Below, one piece after another: positions 1 to 8,683 of a stretch of 41,180 nucleotides of DNA (positions are counted from its first letter, which is position 1; every line of letters starts with the position of its first letter). The notes under the pieces are model-generated. The model had not been told where the DNA came from. It made no database searches and saw only the letters and a list, made by a program, of their open reading frames with translations. A program made the position numbers and the translations under genes. The DNA is from Mycobacterium sp. E2479 (GTDB lineage: Bacteria; Actinomycetota; Actinomycetes; Mycobacteriales; Mycobacteriaceae), in NCBI RefSeq assembly GCF_001667925.1, contig NZ_LZJR01000140.1, forward strand, positions 1 through 41,180, read 5' to 3'.

Positions 1-1650
1 ATGTACGAACGGCATGGCCGCCGAAGACCTTACGAGACTCCACGGCTAGTGCTCATACTTCGCCCGCCGGTGACGGCTGACGACATTCCGTGGGATATCG
101 AACGAGCAAGCGTCACAATCGCTACGATCCGATTGCCAGGACCGGCAGATATCCGTGGAGTGCTGCAGGAGCTGACCGAAGATGAGCAAGAGCGAGCCGC
201 CTCGGCCGTCGCTGCGGATGCAGCACACGCCGCTGAGGCGCTCCTTCACGCCGTCACCGGCGTCCGATTAACTGAAGGTGCTGCCTCACTCCCAGAACAG
301 GTACGCGTCGCAGCGCGGATCGCCATCCGATCGAATCCCTCCCCGAAGCTGGCGCGCCTGGTACGGAGATGGGTCACTCACCCAGCCCTAACCGGATTGC
401 TTGACAATCCACCCGATTGTGCTGCACTCCAACAAATCTGGAACCAATTCGTCGCAGGTGACGCCAACGAGTGGGGTGGTGTACTGGCCGGGCTAGAACC
501 CGAGATGACCACCCTCTTCGTCGCTGGACTCCTTGAGCCAGCAAACTCCTCAGCATCGGTGGACAACTGGGTCAACATCGGCATCCGGCGACCATCCGAG
601 GAGGAACGGGCACGGGAGCTCCTCGAAGCGGCGCCATCCAACCCACCGACCGACATCGCCGGCTGGCACACCGTCGCCGAGTGGTGGGGTGACATCCGAA
701 GGCTCATTGCGTACGCATCGACTGAGTTGCGAGACGCGGCGTGGGCGACTTGGGCTGCATTAGATGAGGCTTTCGTCCCTTGGCTTCGCAACCGGTATGG
801 AGTGCAGCTGACAAGCGCAGCCGTTTGGCCGGCCGGCGTGCACCGCATAGCTCCCTTCCTCTCCCGCCGCCTACGAGAAGGTCTCGCCGAGCGTGTGATG
901 CTGATCGTGGTCGACGGTCTCGGACATGCGCAATGGCGTCATCTACTCGACCGACTCCCCTTGAAGGCGCTCGAGTCTGGCTCGACGATCGCGTTGGTGC
1001 CGACGTACACGACGGTTTCGAGGCAGGCCATCTTCGCTGGCGAGCTGCCGGTAGCGTTTCCCGACACCCTGTGGACAACCCACGCGGAGCGTCGCCGTTG
1101 GGGTGATCATTGGTCGAATGAGGGCATCCCAGATACACGAGTTACATACCACCGGCGCCACGGTCGCCTGCCCCATGACCGGCTCGAATTCGACGACGCT
1201 GTCGTCACCGGAGTCGTTGTCAACGCGGTGGATGATCTGATGCACACGTCCGAGCTCTTCGGTGACGTACAGCTGCTGGCCAACCTCGACGTGTGGGCTG
1301 ACAACGGCTTCCTGGTCGATCTCGTAGCTCGGGCCAACGCTGAAGGCATAGAAACCTGGATTACCGCCGATCACGGCAACCTCGAATGCATTGGCACGGG
1401 CGCCGTCTCGGAAGGCGTTGCAATTGAGGCGGCCGGCAAGCGGCTGATCCGCTATCCCAACAGGACACTGCGCGAGGTATCCGGTGCGCAGGGTGTGGTG
1501 TGGGACGACATCCCGGGACTTCCCTCGACCGCCGAACCGCTCCTGTTCGCGCCCGGACGTACCGCGTTTACCAACAACCGCATCAGCGTCAGCCACGGTG
1601 GGCTCAGTCTCGATGAGGTCATCGTTCCGCTCGCGAGGGTTACGGCATGA
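1..1650 (+). CDS. pglZ: BREX-type PglZ alkaline-phosphatase-fold protein (probably 5'-truncated by the window)
   Basis: PglZ-domain protein, the core component shared by BREX phage-defence systems; the domain has the alkaline-phosphatase/phosphoglyceromutase fold and its exact reaction is not settled. Seen: a hydrophobic strand ending in a metal-site aspartate (LIVVDGLGH, about residues 301-309), a Thr/Ser-rich nucleophile region (PTYTTVSRQAIFAG, about 333-346), a TADHG metal-binding motif (about 455) and a terminal SHGG-SLDEVIVPLA segment (531-545), all typical of PglZ. The visible 549 codons begin at base 1 inside what looks like the YE(S/R)R part of the N-terminal region, so 60 or more residues probably lie upstream; the Met at base 1 is then internal. 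Its stop overlaps the next start (ATGA), so the two are coupled. GC is visibly lower than in the core genes to the right, fitting acquired DNA. PglZ family is confident; BREX subtype is inferred. Confidence 0.85.
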   Translation: MYERHGRRRPYETPRLVLILRPPVTADDIPWDIERASVTIATIRLPGPADIRGVLQELTEDEQERAASAVAADAAHAAEALLHAVTGVRLTEGAASLPEQVRVAARIAIRSNPSPKLARLVRRWVTHPALTGLLDNPPDCAALQQIWNQFVAGDANEWGGVLAGLEPEMTTLFVAGLLEPANSSASVDNWVNIGIRRPSEEERARELLEAAPSNPPTDIAGWHTVAEWWGDIRRLIAYASTELRDAAWATWAALDEAFVPWLRNRYGVQLTSAAVWPAGVHRIAPFLSRRLREGLAERVMLIVVDGLGHAQWRHLLDRLPLKALESGSTIALVPTYTTVSRQAIFAGELPVAFPDTLWTTHAERRRWGDHWSNEGIPDTRVTYHRRHGRLPHDRLEFDDAVVTGVVVNAVDDLMHTSELFGDVQLLANLDVWADNGFLVDLVARANAEGIETWITADHGNLECIGTGAVSEGVAIEAAGKRLIRYPNRTLREVSGAQGVVWDDIPGLPSTAEPLLFAPGRTAFTNNRISVSHGGLSLDEVIVPLARVTA

Positions 1651-2363
1651 GCGCCGGCGGAAGCATCGGCATGATTCTCGATCGGGCGCTCAACCTGGAT
1701 CTGCTCGATCTAGCACTCAGCATAGGGACGAAGCACCGGGAGGATCCTCAGGCCCGCAGGCTGTTGAGCGTCGCACTCCGCGACGTCGTGACCGCGCAAG
1801 AGGCAGAGAACAAGACAAAGAAGGTGCTGACTCGCGTGTGGGTAGTACCGCCACAGAATGCGCGAGAGATGATCGCGTGGGCAATCGAGCACCAGGACGA
1901 GTTCATCGACCGACGGGCATTGCACTACGGCGCGTTGCTAGCCACGTACCCATTTTTTGGAAGTATTGCGACAACCGTCGGACGCCAGATCGACCTTGAG
2001 GGTGTGGTCGAGCGCCGAGCGGTCAGGATTTTTGCGCGGTCCAGGTTCGGCGAGCGAGAGTTCATCGACGCCGCCGCGTCGAAGAGCCTGGCAACGATGA
2101 GGAACCTCGGCATTCTGGACGGGCCGAAGGACGGACCTTACGACGTCAAGACGCGACTCGCGGTGCCATCCTCGTTTTCGAGCTGGTTCTTGCACGCTCT
2201 CATCCTCACGCGTCAGGTTGAGTCCGCCCGCGTAAGTGACCTATCGCGGGCCTTCGAGCTCACGCCCCTTGACCTGGCTCCCGCGCCGTCTCTCTATCCG
2301 CTCCTCGAACTCCATGCCGAAAACGGCAGCACCGTGGCGGTCGCGCACGGGGCCGCTGGCTAG
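1647..2363 (+). CDS. BrxA-like BREX accessory protein (probable)
   Basis: A 238-residue protein that starts inside the pglZ stop codon (ATGA overlap), so it is almost certainly translated with PglZ. In type 3 BREX loci the order ends pglZ-brxA; BrxA is a small (about 200 aa) NusB-like DNA-binding protein of the DUF1819 group. Seen here: a helical N-terminal half, a hydrophobic ALLATYPFFGSIATTVGRQI stretch (about residues 91-110), then a helix-turn-helix-like REFIDAAASKSLATMRNLGI (about 133-152), and a short C-terminal LLELHAENGS segment as in BrxA-type proteins. No enzyme motif is visible. Position and shape support BrxA, but residue-level recognition is weak; another PglZ-linked accessory protein is possible. 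It is the last gene before the predicted element boundary. Confidence 0.55.
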   Translation: MSAGGSIGMILDRALNLDLLDLALSIGTKHREDPQARRLLSVALRDVVTAQEAENKTKKVLTRVWVVPPQNAREMIAWAIEHQDEFIDRRALHYGALLATYPFFGSIATTVGRQIDLEGVVERRAVRIFARSRFGEREFIDAAASKSLATMRNLGILDGPKDGPYDVKTRLAVPSSFSSWFLHALILTRQVESARVSDLSRAFELTPLDLAPAPSLYPLLELHAENGSTVAVAHGAAG

Positions 2364-2658
2364 CCGACGCCTCCGGATCAACTTTTCGCGCACCGCGATG
2401 GTGTTTCATCGCTCGACGGAACTGGCACGCAGAAGGGTGTTTTCTGCGGCGGTTCACACACCTTTGTGAATCGCATTGAGCTACGCAGCTACCTTCGACG
2501 TGGTTCTGGTACGCCCGGTGCTGTCGATTAATAACGTCGGCCAGGCGCCGGAGTTTGCTAGCGAGTTCTACGCTCGCTGCCCGCGTACATGTCGTACACG
2601 AACAGCCCTTTCCGCGACCGCCGGTCAGGGTTCAAGCCTCCTCTAGCCAGCACAAAAT

Positions 2659-2700
2659 CAGCCCCAGTCGGACTCGAACCGACACTTGGCGGATTTGTAA
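2659..2700 (-). repeat. tRNA-like 3' fragment (T-arm plus acceptor strand), reverse strand
   Basis: Read on the minus strand this has a perfect T-arm, GTCGG-TTCGAGT-CCGAC (plus coordinates 2667-2683), with canonical T-loop bases, followed by TGGGGCT as a possible 3' acceptor strand. Just upstream, GCGGA and TCCGC could pair (2709-2713 with 2689-2693), but they enclose 15 bases instead of a 7-base anticodon loop, and no D-arm or 5' acceptor strand is present. It is therefore a fragment or pseudo-tRNA rather than a working gene. The amino-acid identity was not established. It may be a second recombination scar or a tRNA remnant carried by the element. Confidence 0.5.
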
Positions 2701-2877
2701 GAACGTGTTCCGCGGTCCCGTGTCGGTCCCGTATCAGCAGGCGTACTGCGCCCGTACCGTACCCGTACCCGACTAGAGCGCTAGCCGCACCGAAGTCGCA
2801 TATGACCACTGCAATCAGATCTGTTCACCAACCCACCGACCAGGGCTGATCGCACGTGCGTTCGCATGCAGAAAATA

Positions 2878-2922
2878 CTTCCCAAGCTGAATACGCGGGT
2901 TCGATTCCCGTCATCGGCTCCA
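2878..2922 (+). mobile_element. Attachment-site scar: 3' half of tRNA-Gly(CCC)
   Basis: Starts at an anticodon loop TTCCCAA (2879-2885, anticodon CCC), then 3' anticodon-stem GCTGA (2886-2890), variable bases ATAC, a perfect T-arm GCGGG-TTCGATT-CCCGT (2895-2911), acceptor strand CATCGGC (2912-2918), discriminator T and an encoded CCA (2920-2922). The bases before 2878 do not form the matching 5' half: there is no D-arm and no GCCGATG acceptor strand. A half tRNA beginning at the anticodon loop is what a tyrosine-recombinase element leaves at its far junction when it integrates into a tRNA 3' end. The orientation puts the element to the left, on the BREX side, and the original chromosome to the right. 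The complete tRNA and the integrase should lie outside the window. Confidence 0.78.
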
Positions 2923-3193
2923 CTCTGCGATTGTTCGAACTGTTCGGCTCCGGTGTCGGAGTCACCGCAACCGGCTCAGTCCGTCGCCTACAACATGTGC
3001 GGTTCCAACATTGGGACTCGAATCGCCGATTGCAGCCGACTCCGCAGTCATCACAAGCGTTGACTCGGGATGGCTGATCGTCTGGTTCCGAGCGTGATCG
3101 CGTCGGACCAGATTGAATGGTTCCATATACGACACATGTCAGATCAGCGATGACAGGATAGTGCCGTGAAGAACCATAGGCTGGTCGCTTGAC

Positions 3194-6100
3194 ATGACGG
3201 CGGCAGCCCTCGTGTGTAGGTCGTGCAGCGCTGAGCTGCCGCCGAACTCGAAATTCTGCAACGAGTGCGGCGCGGCCGTCGCCGCCACACCGGCCGAGTA
3301 CAAACAGGTCACCGTCTTGTTCGCCGATGTGGTGCACTCGATGGATATCGCCGCGGCGGTAGGTGCCGAGCGGTTGCGCGAGATCATGGCCGAGCTTGTC
3401 GGTCGTGGCGCAGCAGTGGTGCGCCGGTACGGCGGCGCAATGGCAAAATTCACCGGTGACGGCCTGATGGCATTATTCGGGGCACCGGTCGCAATGGAGG
3501 ACCATGCGATCCGGGCGTGCCTGGCGGCGCTGGCCATCCAAGAGGAGACGAACCGTTTGGCGGTTGAGGTGCGACGCCGTGACGGCGTAGATCTGCGGTT
3601 GCGGGTGGGTCTGAATTCAGGCCGAGTGGTTGCCGGCGAAATCGGTTCGGGCGTATCGGGTTACGCCGCGATCGGGGAGCAGGTGGGGTTAGCGCAGCGG
3701 ATGGAGTCGGTTGCCCTGCCGGGTGGAGTGATGCTCAGCGAGGCCACCGGTCGTTTGGTCGAGCAAGCTGCGGTGCTCGCAGACACCGAACTGGTGTCGA
3801 TCAAGGGCAGGGCCGACCCGGTTCCAGCGCGCCGGCTGCTGGCGATTCAGCCGCGTCATGGCGTGGCCGGCGGCACCGAGTCCCGCTTGGTCGGTCGGCG
3901 TTGGGAGATGTGCGCTGTGGAGGCCATTGTCGACCGGGCGGTGAGTGGTCGAGGCGGTGTGGTGAATGTGGTGGGGCCGCCGGGCATTGGCAAGAGCCGG
4001 ACGGCCCGTGACACCGCCGCTCTGGCAACCGCTCGTGGGGTCGACGTGTTTTGGACATTCTGCGAATCCCATGCCCGCGATATACCTTTTCAGGTGGTGG
4101 CACGCCTGCTGCGGGCGAGCTTCGGCATTACTGAGCTTGAGGGCGGAGCCGCCCGGGCCCGAGTCCGCGAACAAGCTACGCGTGCCGATCCGCGAGATCT
4201 GCTGTTGCTTGATGATCTGCTCGGCATCGCCGACCCCGACGTGCCGCTACCCCAGATCGACCCGGACGCGCGGCGGCGTCGGTTGACCGCGCTAATCAAC
4301 GCTGTGTCGCTGGCCCGGACCGAGCCCGTGGTCTACATCGTCGAGGATGCGCACTGGGTCGATGCGGTTAGCGAGTCGATGCTCGCCGACTTTTTTACGG
4401 TTATCCCGCAGACCAAGTCGACAGTGCTGATCACCGCTCGCACCGAATATGAGGGAGCATTGACGCGGGTGCTCGGCGCCCAGACGATAGCGCTTGCCCC
4501 ACTGATCCATTCGGACATCGCAGCACTGATCGGTGAGCTGCTGGGTTCACATCCTTCGGTCGGCGACCTGGCGGCCGCCATCACCGAGCGGGCCGCAGGC
4601 AACCCATTTTTCGCCGAGGAGATGGTGCGCGACTTGATCCAGCGCGGGGTGCTGACTGGTCAGCACGGGAAGTATGTCTGCCGGACGGATGTAGCTGAGG
4701 TGAGCGTGCCAGCAACGGTGCAAGCGGCCATCGAGGCGCGCATCGACCGGCTCGACACCGCAGCCAAGAAGACGTTGAACGCGGCGTCGGTGATCGGCGC
4801 TCGCTTTGAGGCGGAGCTGCTGGCCACGCTGGGTGTCGATGTGGTGGTCGATGAACTGCTCAGCGCGGAGCTCATCGATCAGGTGCGGTTCACCCCGAGC
4901 GCCGAGTACGCCTTCCGGCATCCGCTGATCCGCGCGGTGGCTTACGAATCGCAGTTAAGCGCAAGCCGCGAGCAAACGCATCGCAAGGTGGCCGCCGCGA
5001 TTGAGGCACGCGACCCCAGCGCCGCCGACGAGAACGCAGCCCTGATCGCCACACATCTCGCAGCGGCCGGGCAACTCGCCCAATCCTGCCGCTGGTACCT
5101 GCGCGCGGCGCAATGGCTGCGGCCTCGTGATCTCCTCGCTGCACGTGCACAGTGGGAGATCGCGCGACGCATCGCAGACGGATTGCCCGATGATCACGAC
5201 GAAGCCATGGCGCTGCGAATCGCGCCACGGACGATGCTGATCTCGACGACGGTCTTCGTAGGCAGTGGTGCAGACATCGACCAGCGCTACCGCGAGTTTC
5301 GTGACCTGACAACGCAAACGGGTGATCTGACGTCCCTAGCGCTTGGGACAGCCGGACTCATCTTTTCTTTCGCCGTCAACGACAACCGCGTTCCCGAGGC
5401 CGCCGCCCTGGCATCGGAGCTCGACGATGTGGTCAGCCGCATTGACTGCGATGCCGAGACCAGAAGCATTATCCTCAATGCGCTGGGTTTTGTCCGGTTC
5501 GCAAATTGCGAATTCGATGCCGCGCTCAAGGTTGTCGATGTGATACGCGCACTAGCTCCAGATGCACCTGAAGACGAACTTATTTCGGCGAACACTCTTC
5601 TTGCCGTCATCGAGACGTGCGCCGGCAATTACGAGCAGGGCAGACAGCGTCTGCGAGAGCAACTTCAGTTCGCCCACGCGCGCCAATCGATCCGCTACTC
5701 GTCGATTCTGATCTACCTCGTTGTGACGACGGCGCTCGGTGTGGATGAGGCTCATGAGACGCTCGACCACGTGCGCGAGGGGTTGCTGCGGGCTGAATCG
5801 TTTGGCGCTATGAGCGGAATCATCCTCGCCGAATTTGCCTGCGGCAAAGTGCTACTGCGCGGGGACGATGCGGCGCGCAGCGAGGCGATCGATGTGCTTC
5901 GTAAGGCCCACAAGAACATTCGCCAGCACAACAGCCTGACCATCACGCTTCCGGCCGTCACTGCCGACCTGGCGATCGACGCTGCCGGCCAGGGGCGAAT
6001 TGACGAAGCGATCGATGAACTTCATGCCACGTTCGCGTCACACATGGCTGGCGGCTCGCGCGTCTTCGTCGGTTGCGCCGGTGAGGCACTGGTCGGCCTA

Positions 6101-6349
6101 CTCATCGAACGGGGATCTGCCGACGACCTCGCCCAGGCGCACCGAATCGTCGATCAATGGCAGGAACGTCGGCCCGGCATTCCGGCACTGGATCTGTGGT
6201 GGCTGAAATCGAAGGCGCTGGTGGCGAAGACGGAGGGCGACTCGGAGGGATTTGCCGAGCTCGCAGCCCGGTACCTTGAGCTGTGTGAGAAGCTCGACGC
6301 CCGTGGACGGCTGGATGAGGCGCGCCAAATGGTCAACCAAATAGCCTGA
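3194..6349 (+). CDS. Zinc-ribbon / class III nucleotide-cyclase-like / AAA ATPase signalling protein
   Basis: A 1051-residue multidomain protein of the mycobacterial cyclase-ATPase type. Domains in order: a zinc ribbon with two CxxC pairs (residues 8-25); a class III cyclase homology domain (about 38-215) keeping both metal aspartates (LFADVVHS and FTGDG); an AAA-type ATPase with Walker A GPPGIGKS (about 260) and Walker B VVYIVEDAHW (about 378-387); and a long helical TPR-like C-terminal half. No C-terminal LuxR helix-turn-helix is seen. In the cyclase domain the usual VNxAxR motif reads VGLAQR: the transition-state Asn is Gly while the Arg is kept, so cyclase activity may be weak or changed. 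It sits 16 bases upstream of a glycosyltransferase and is probably co-transcribed. ATG is chosen; the upstream in-frame GTG at 3161 is followed by a stop. Domain calls are confident, the signal is unknown. Confidence 0.88.
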   Translation: MTAAALVCRSCSAELPPNSKFCNECGAAVAATPAEYKQVTVLFADVVHSMDIAAAVGAERLREIMAELVGRGAAVVRRYGGAMAKFTGDGLMALFGAPVAMEDHAIRACLAALAIQEETNRLAVEVRRRDGVDLRLRVGLNSGRVVAGEIGSGVSGYAAIGEQVGLAQRMESVALPGGVMLSEATGRLVEQAAVLADTELVSIKGRADPVPARRLLAIQPRHGVAGGTESRLVGRRWEMCAVEAIVDRAVSGRGGVVNVVGPPGIGKSRTARDTAALATARGVDVFWTFCESHARDIPFQVVARLLRASFGITELEGGAARARVREQATRADPRDLLLLDDLLGIADPDVPLPQIDPDARRRRLTALINAVSLARTEPVVYIVEDAHWVDAVSESMLADFFTVIPQTKSTVLITARTEYEGALTRVLGAQTIALAPLIHSDIAALIGELLGSHPSVGDLAAAITERAAGNPFFAEEMVRDLIQRGVLTGQHGKYVCRTDVAEVSVPATVQAAIEARIDRLDTAAKKTLNAASVIGARFEAELLATLGVDVVVDELLSAELIDQVRFTPSAEYAFRHPLIRAVAYESQLSASREQTHRKVAAAIEARDPSAADENAALIATHLAAAGQLAQSCRWYLRAAQWLRPRDLLAARAQWEIARRIADGLPDDHDEAMALRIAPRTMLISTTVFVGSGADIDQRYREFRDLTTQTGDLTSLALGTAGLIFSFAVNDNRVPEAAALASELDDVVSRIDCDAETRSIILNALGFVRFANCEFDAALKVVDVIRALAPDAPEDELISANTLLAVIETCAGNYEQGRQRLREQLQFAHARQSIRYSSILIYLVVTTALGVDEAHETLDHVREGLLRAESFGAMSGIILAEFACGKVLLRGDDAARSEAIDVLRKAHKNIRQHNSLTITLPAVTADLAIDAAGQGRIDEAIDELHATFASHMAGGSRVFVGCAGEALVGLLIERGSADDLAQAHRIVDQWQERRPGIPALDLWWLKSKALVAKTEGDSEGFAELAARYLELCEKLDARGRLDEARQMVNQIA

Positions 6350-6365
6350 GTGACAGCGAAAGAAG

Positions 6366-7604
6366 ATGGCGACAATACTTGCTTACACCTCACCTGCGCT
6401 TGGTCACCTATTGCCGATGAGCGCACTGTTATCCGAGCTGCACCGTCGCGGCCACACCGTTCATCTGCGCACGCTTTCCACCGGTATCGAGATCGGCCAA
6501 CGACTCGGATTCACCACCGAGGCGATCGACCCGCGTATCGAGCAGGTCGAGCTCGACGACTGGAAGGCCACCAATCCTGTTGCGTCGCTGAAACTATCGG
6601 TCGAAGTTTTCGGCCACCGCGCCACGCACGAAGTCGCCGACCTGGCCGAGACGGTGGCCCATGCACGCCCTGACGCATTACTTGTCGATGTGAACTGCTG
6701 GGGTGCTCAGTCCGCAGCCGACGCGGGTTCCATCCCATGGGCGTGTTTCTCCCCGTACACCCCGCCGTTGCGATCGGCGGGAGTGCCACCGTTCGGGCTG
6801 GGCCTCAAGCCGATGTCCGGCGCGGTCGGCCGGGTGCGCGATGCAGCCGTGCGGACAGCTGTGGTGGGCCGAGTCGAAGGGGTAATGCTGCCGCCGATCA
6901 ACAGAATTCGCGCGACGGTCAAAGCACGGCCGGTCGCGTCAATCGACGAGTTCTTGCGCCGGTCATCCCTGTTACTGGTCGCCAGCGGCAAGCCGTTCCA
7001 ATACCCACAAACGGACTGGGGCGATGCGGTGCAAATGATCGGACCCTGCGTGCTTGAGCCCGGTCCAAACGCGGACCCCGATTGGCTGGCCGCGGTCGAC
7101 CGGCCGATCGTGCTCGTCACCACATCCTCGGAGAAACAAAACGACCGCGACCTTGTTCAAACCGCGTTGACCGCGTTGGCCGATGAGCCGGTGCACGTGG
7201 TCGCGACCATGCCGGCGGGGCAATCAGACGGAATTGAAACGTCGCCCAATGCGACGGTGTGCCAGTTCGTCCCGCACGGTGCGCTCCTTGAGCGTGCCGT
7301 GTGCGCGGTGACGCACGGTGGCATGGGCGCGACCCAAAAGGCGCTTGCCCATGGCGTACCGGTGTGTGCCGTGCCCTACGGGCGTGACCAGTTCGAGGTC
7401 GCGCGACGTGTCGAGGTAGCCCGATGCGGGACCCGCCTGCCGGCCAAGAAGCTTTCGCCGCCGCGACTACGGGCGCAGGTGCGAAAGGCGATGGCGATGA
7501 CCGACGGCGCGAAACGGGTAGCGGAGGGTTTCTTGGCCACGGGCGGGGTAGCCCGCGGCGCTGACATCTTCGAGCAGCGGGTGCTCGGCATCAACACAGC
7601 CTGA
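6366..7604 (+). CDS. GT1-family (UGT/MGT-like) glycosyltransferase
   Basis: A 412-residue glycosyltransferase of the GT-B, UGT-like family, which transfers a sugar from an activated nucleotide to a small-molecule acceptor such as a lipid, phenol or macrolide. Seen: an N-terminal TSPALGHLLPM loop (acceptor-domain start, residues 8-18) and a C-terminal donor-binding signature running HGGMGATQKALAHGVP and PYGRDQFEVARRV (about 318-350), in which the HGG and the D-Q pair contact the nucleotide sugar. The ATG follows an AAAGAAG ribosome-binding site and lies 16 bases after the cyclase-like gene, so the two form a likely operon. In mycobacteria such enzymes often glycosylate cell-envelope lipids, but the acceptor cannot be told from sequence. 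No signal peptide or membrane segment is visible. Confidence 0.88.
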   Translation: MATILAYTSPALGHLLPMSALLSELHRRGHTVHLRTLSTGIEIGQRLGFTTEAIDPRIEQVELDDWKATNPVASLKLSVEVFGHRATHEVADLAETVAHARPDALLVDVNCWGAQSAADAGSIPWACFSPYTPPLRSAGVPPFGLGLKPMSGAVGRVRDAAVRTAVVGRVEGVMLPPINRIRATVKARPVASIDEFLRRSSLLLVASGKPFQYPQTDWGDAVQMIGPCVLEPGPNADPDWLAAVDRPIVLVTTSSEKQNDRDLVQTALTALADEPVHVVATMPAGQSDGIETSPNATVCQFVPHGALLERAVCAVTHGGMGATQKALAHGVPVCAVPYGRDQFEVARRVEVARCGTRLPAKKLSPPRLRAQVRKAMAMTDGAKRVAEGFLATGGVARGADIFEQRVLGINTA

Positions 7605-7693
7605 ATCGCGGGTCACGAAGTGGCACACTCCGAGCCTCGCCGATGGCTACCCGCCGAATGCACGGGTTTGCATGTTGTTCGGCACATCCACCG

Positions 7694-8674
7694 TTAACGC
7701 TGGACATCCTGCGGCCGGTAGCGGCCGTGCTCGGTGACGACGGCGGTGATCAGCTCAACCGGGGTCACGTCGAAGGCCGGGTTGAAAACGTCCGCGTCCG
7801 GCGGGGTGATCGCGGTGCCGGCGAATGTCCGGAGTTCGTCGGGGGCGCGTTCCTCGATGGCGATCTCGGCGCCGGTGGCGAGCGACTTGTCGATCGTGGA
7901 CGAAGGCGCGACCACGACGAGCGGCACGCTGTGATGATGCGCCGCGATGGCCAGGCCGTAGGTACCGATCTTGTTGGCGACGTCGCCGTTGGCCGCGATC
8001 CGGTCGGCGCCGACGAGTACACAGTCGACGAGCCCGCGCGCCATCGCCGTCGGCGCGGCGCCGTCGGGCTGCACCCGGTAGGGCACGCCCGCCTGCGCCA
8101 GCTCCCATGCCGTGAGCCGGGAGCCCTGCAGCAGTGGACGTGTCTCATCGACCAGCACCGACTCGACCAGTCCTCGCTCGTGAAGGTGCCAGACGACTCC
8201 AAGGGCACTGCCCCAGGCCACGGTGGCGAGGTGACCGGCGTTGCAGTGGCTGAGCAGTCGCAGCGGGCGGCGGTCGCATAGTGCAAGGACGATCTCTGCG
8301 GCGTGGGCGGATGCGGCGCGGTTGAGGCGTTCGTCCTCGTCGAGGATTGCGAGTGCTTCGGCGAGCAGGGCTTCGGCGCCCTCATCGACTTTCTCGAGAG
8401 CGCGCGCGACTCCCCAACTGAGGTTGACAGCGGTGGGTCGTGCCTTCGCGACTCGTTGGGCCGCAGCCTGGAGGTCGCCTCCCTCGCGGGCCGCCAGCAC
8501 AACGCCGAGCGCCCCCGCCGCCCCGAGCGCCGGGGCGCCGCGCACGGCCAGGCGGCGGATCGCGTCGATCAGCTCGTCGACGGTGCGCAAGCTGACAACG
8601 CGATAGTCGGTGGGCAGCGCGGTCTGGTCAATGATCGTGACCGCGTCGCCATCCCAATCGATGGTCCGGCGCAC
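7694..8674 (-). CDS. mtnA: S-methyl-5-thioribose-1-phosphate isomerase MtnA
   Basis: Converts 5-methylthioribose-1-phosphate to 5-methylthioribulose-1-phosphate in the methionine salvage pathway (cytosol). The 326-residue product has the family signatures: VRGAPALGAAGALGV (about residues 44-58), a SHCNAGHLATVAWG segment with the catalytic Cys (about 142), the VDETRPLLQGSRLTAWEL block, and GADRIAANGDVANKIGTY with the catalytic Asp (about 222). Length fits the family (about 320-350). The start is GTG. Upstream on the same strand, TAGGGT is followed by six bases and then the GTG, which fits a leaderless transcript with the start codon at +1. No other salvage gene is adjacent. The convergent glycosyltransferase ends 90 bases away. 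Confidence 0.93.
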   Translation of the reverse strand: MRRTIDWDGDAVTIIDQTALPTDYRVVSLRTVDELIDAIRRLAVRGAPALGAAGALGVVLAAREGGDLQAAAQRVAKARPTAVNLSWGVARALEKVDEGAEALLAEALAILDEDERLNRAASAHAAEIVLALCDRRPLRLLSHCNAGHLATVAWGSALGVVWHLHERGLVESVLVDETRPLLQGSRLTAWELAQAGVPYRVQPDGAAPTAMARGLVDCVLVGADRIAANGDVANKIGTYGLAIAAHHHSVPLVVVAPSSTIDKSLATGAEIAIEERAPDELRTFAGTAITPPDADVFNPAFDVTPVELITAVVTEHGRYRPQDVQR

Positions 8675-8683
8675 GAGCCGACC

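Larger units (their letters stand above)
2364..3193. other. Intergenic island edge without a convincing gene
   Basis: About 830 bases without a supportable coding region. They hold two tRNA-derived pieces, described separately: a reverse-strand T-arm/acceptor fragment and the 3' half of tRNA-Gly(CCC). Short open frames through these pieces encode peptides that are only translated tRNA (for example one ending LNTRVRFPSSAP) and should not be annotated. Base composition is lower in GC up to the tRNA-Gly scar and beyond it to about 3190, where the core-like coding pattern resumes. Confidence 0.6.

Noticed and set aside
2558..2809. Small minus-strand frame over the reverse tRNA-like piece
   Set aside because: Its recognisable part is only the translated T-arm/acceptor sequence.
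2878..2922. Complete tRNA-Gly gene
   Set aside because: The D-arm, the 5' anticodon stem and the 5' acceptor strand are absent.
2825..3337. Minus-strand open frame of 170 codons over the tRNA-Gly scar, and plus-strand frames at 2856-3077
   Set aside because: They translate the tRNA fragment and its flank (the plus frames end in the peptide typical of read-through tRNA). No promoter, ribosome-binding site or family supports them.
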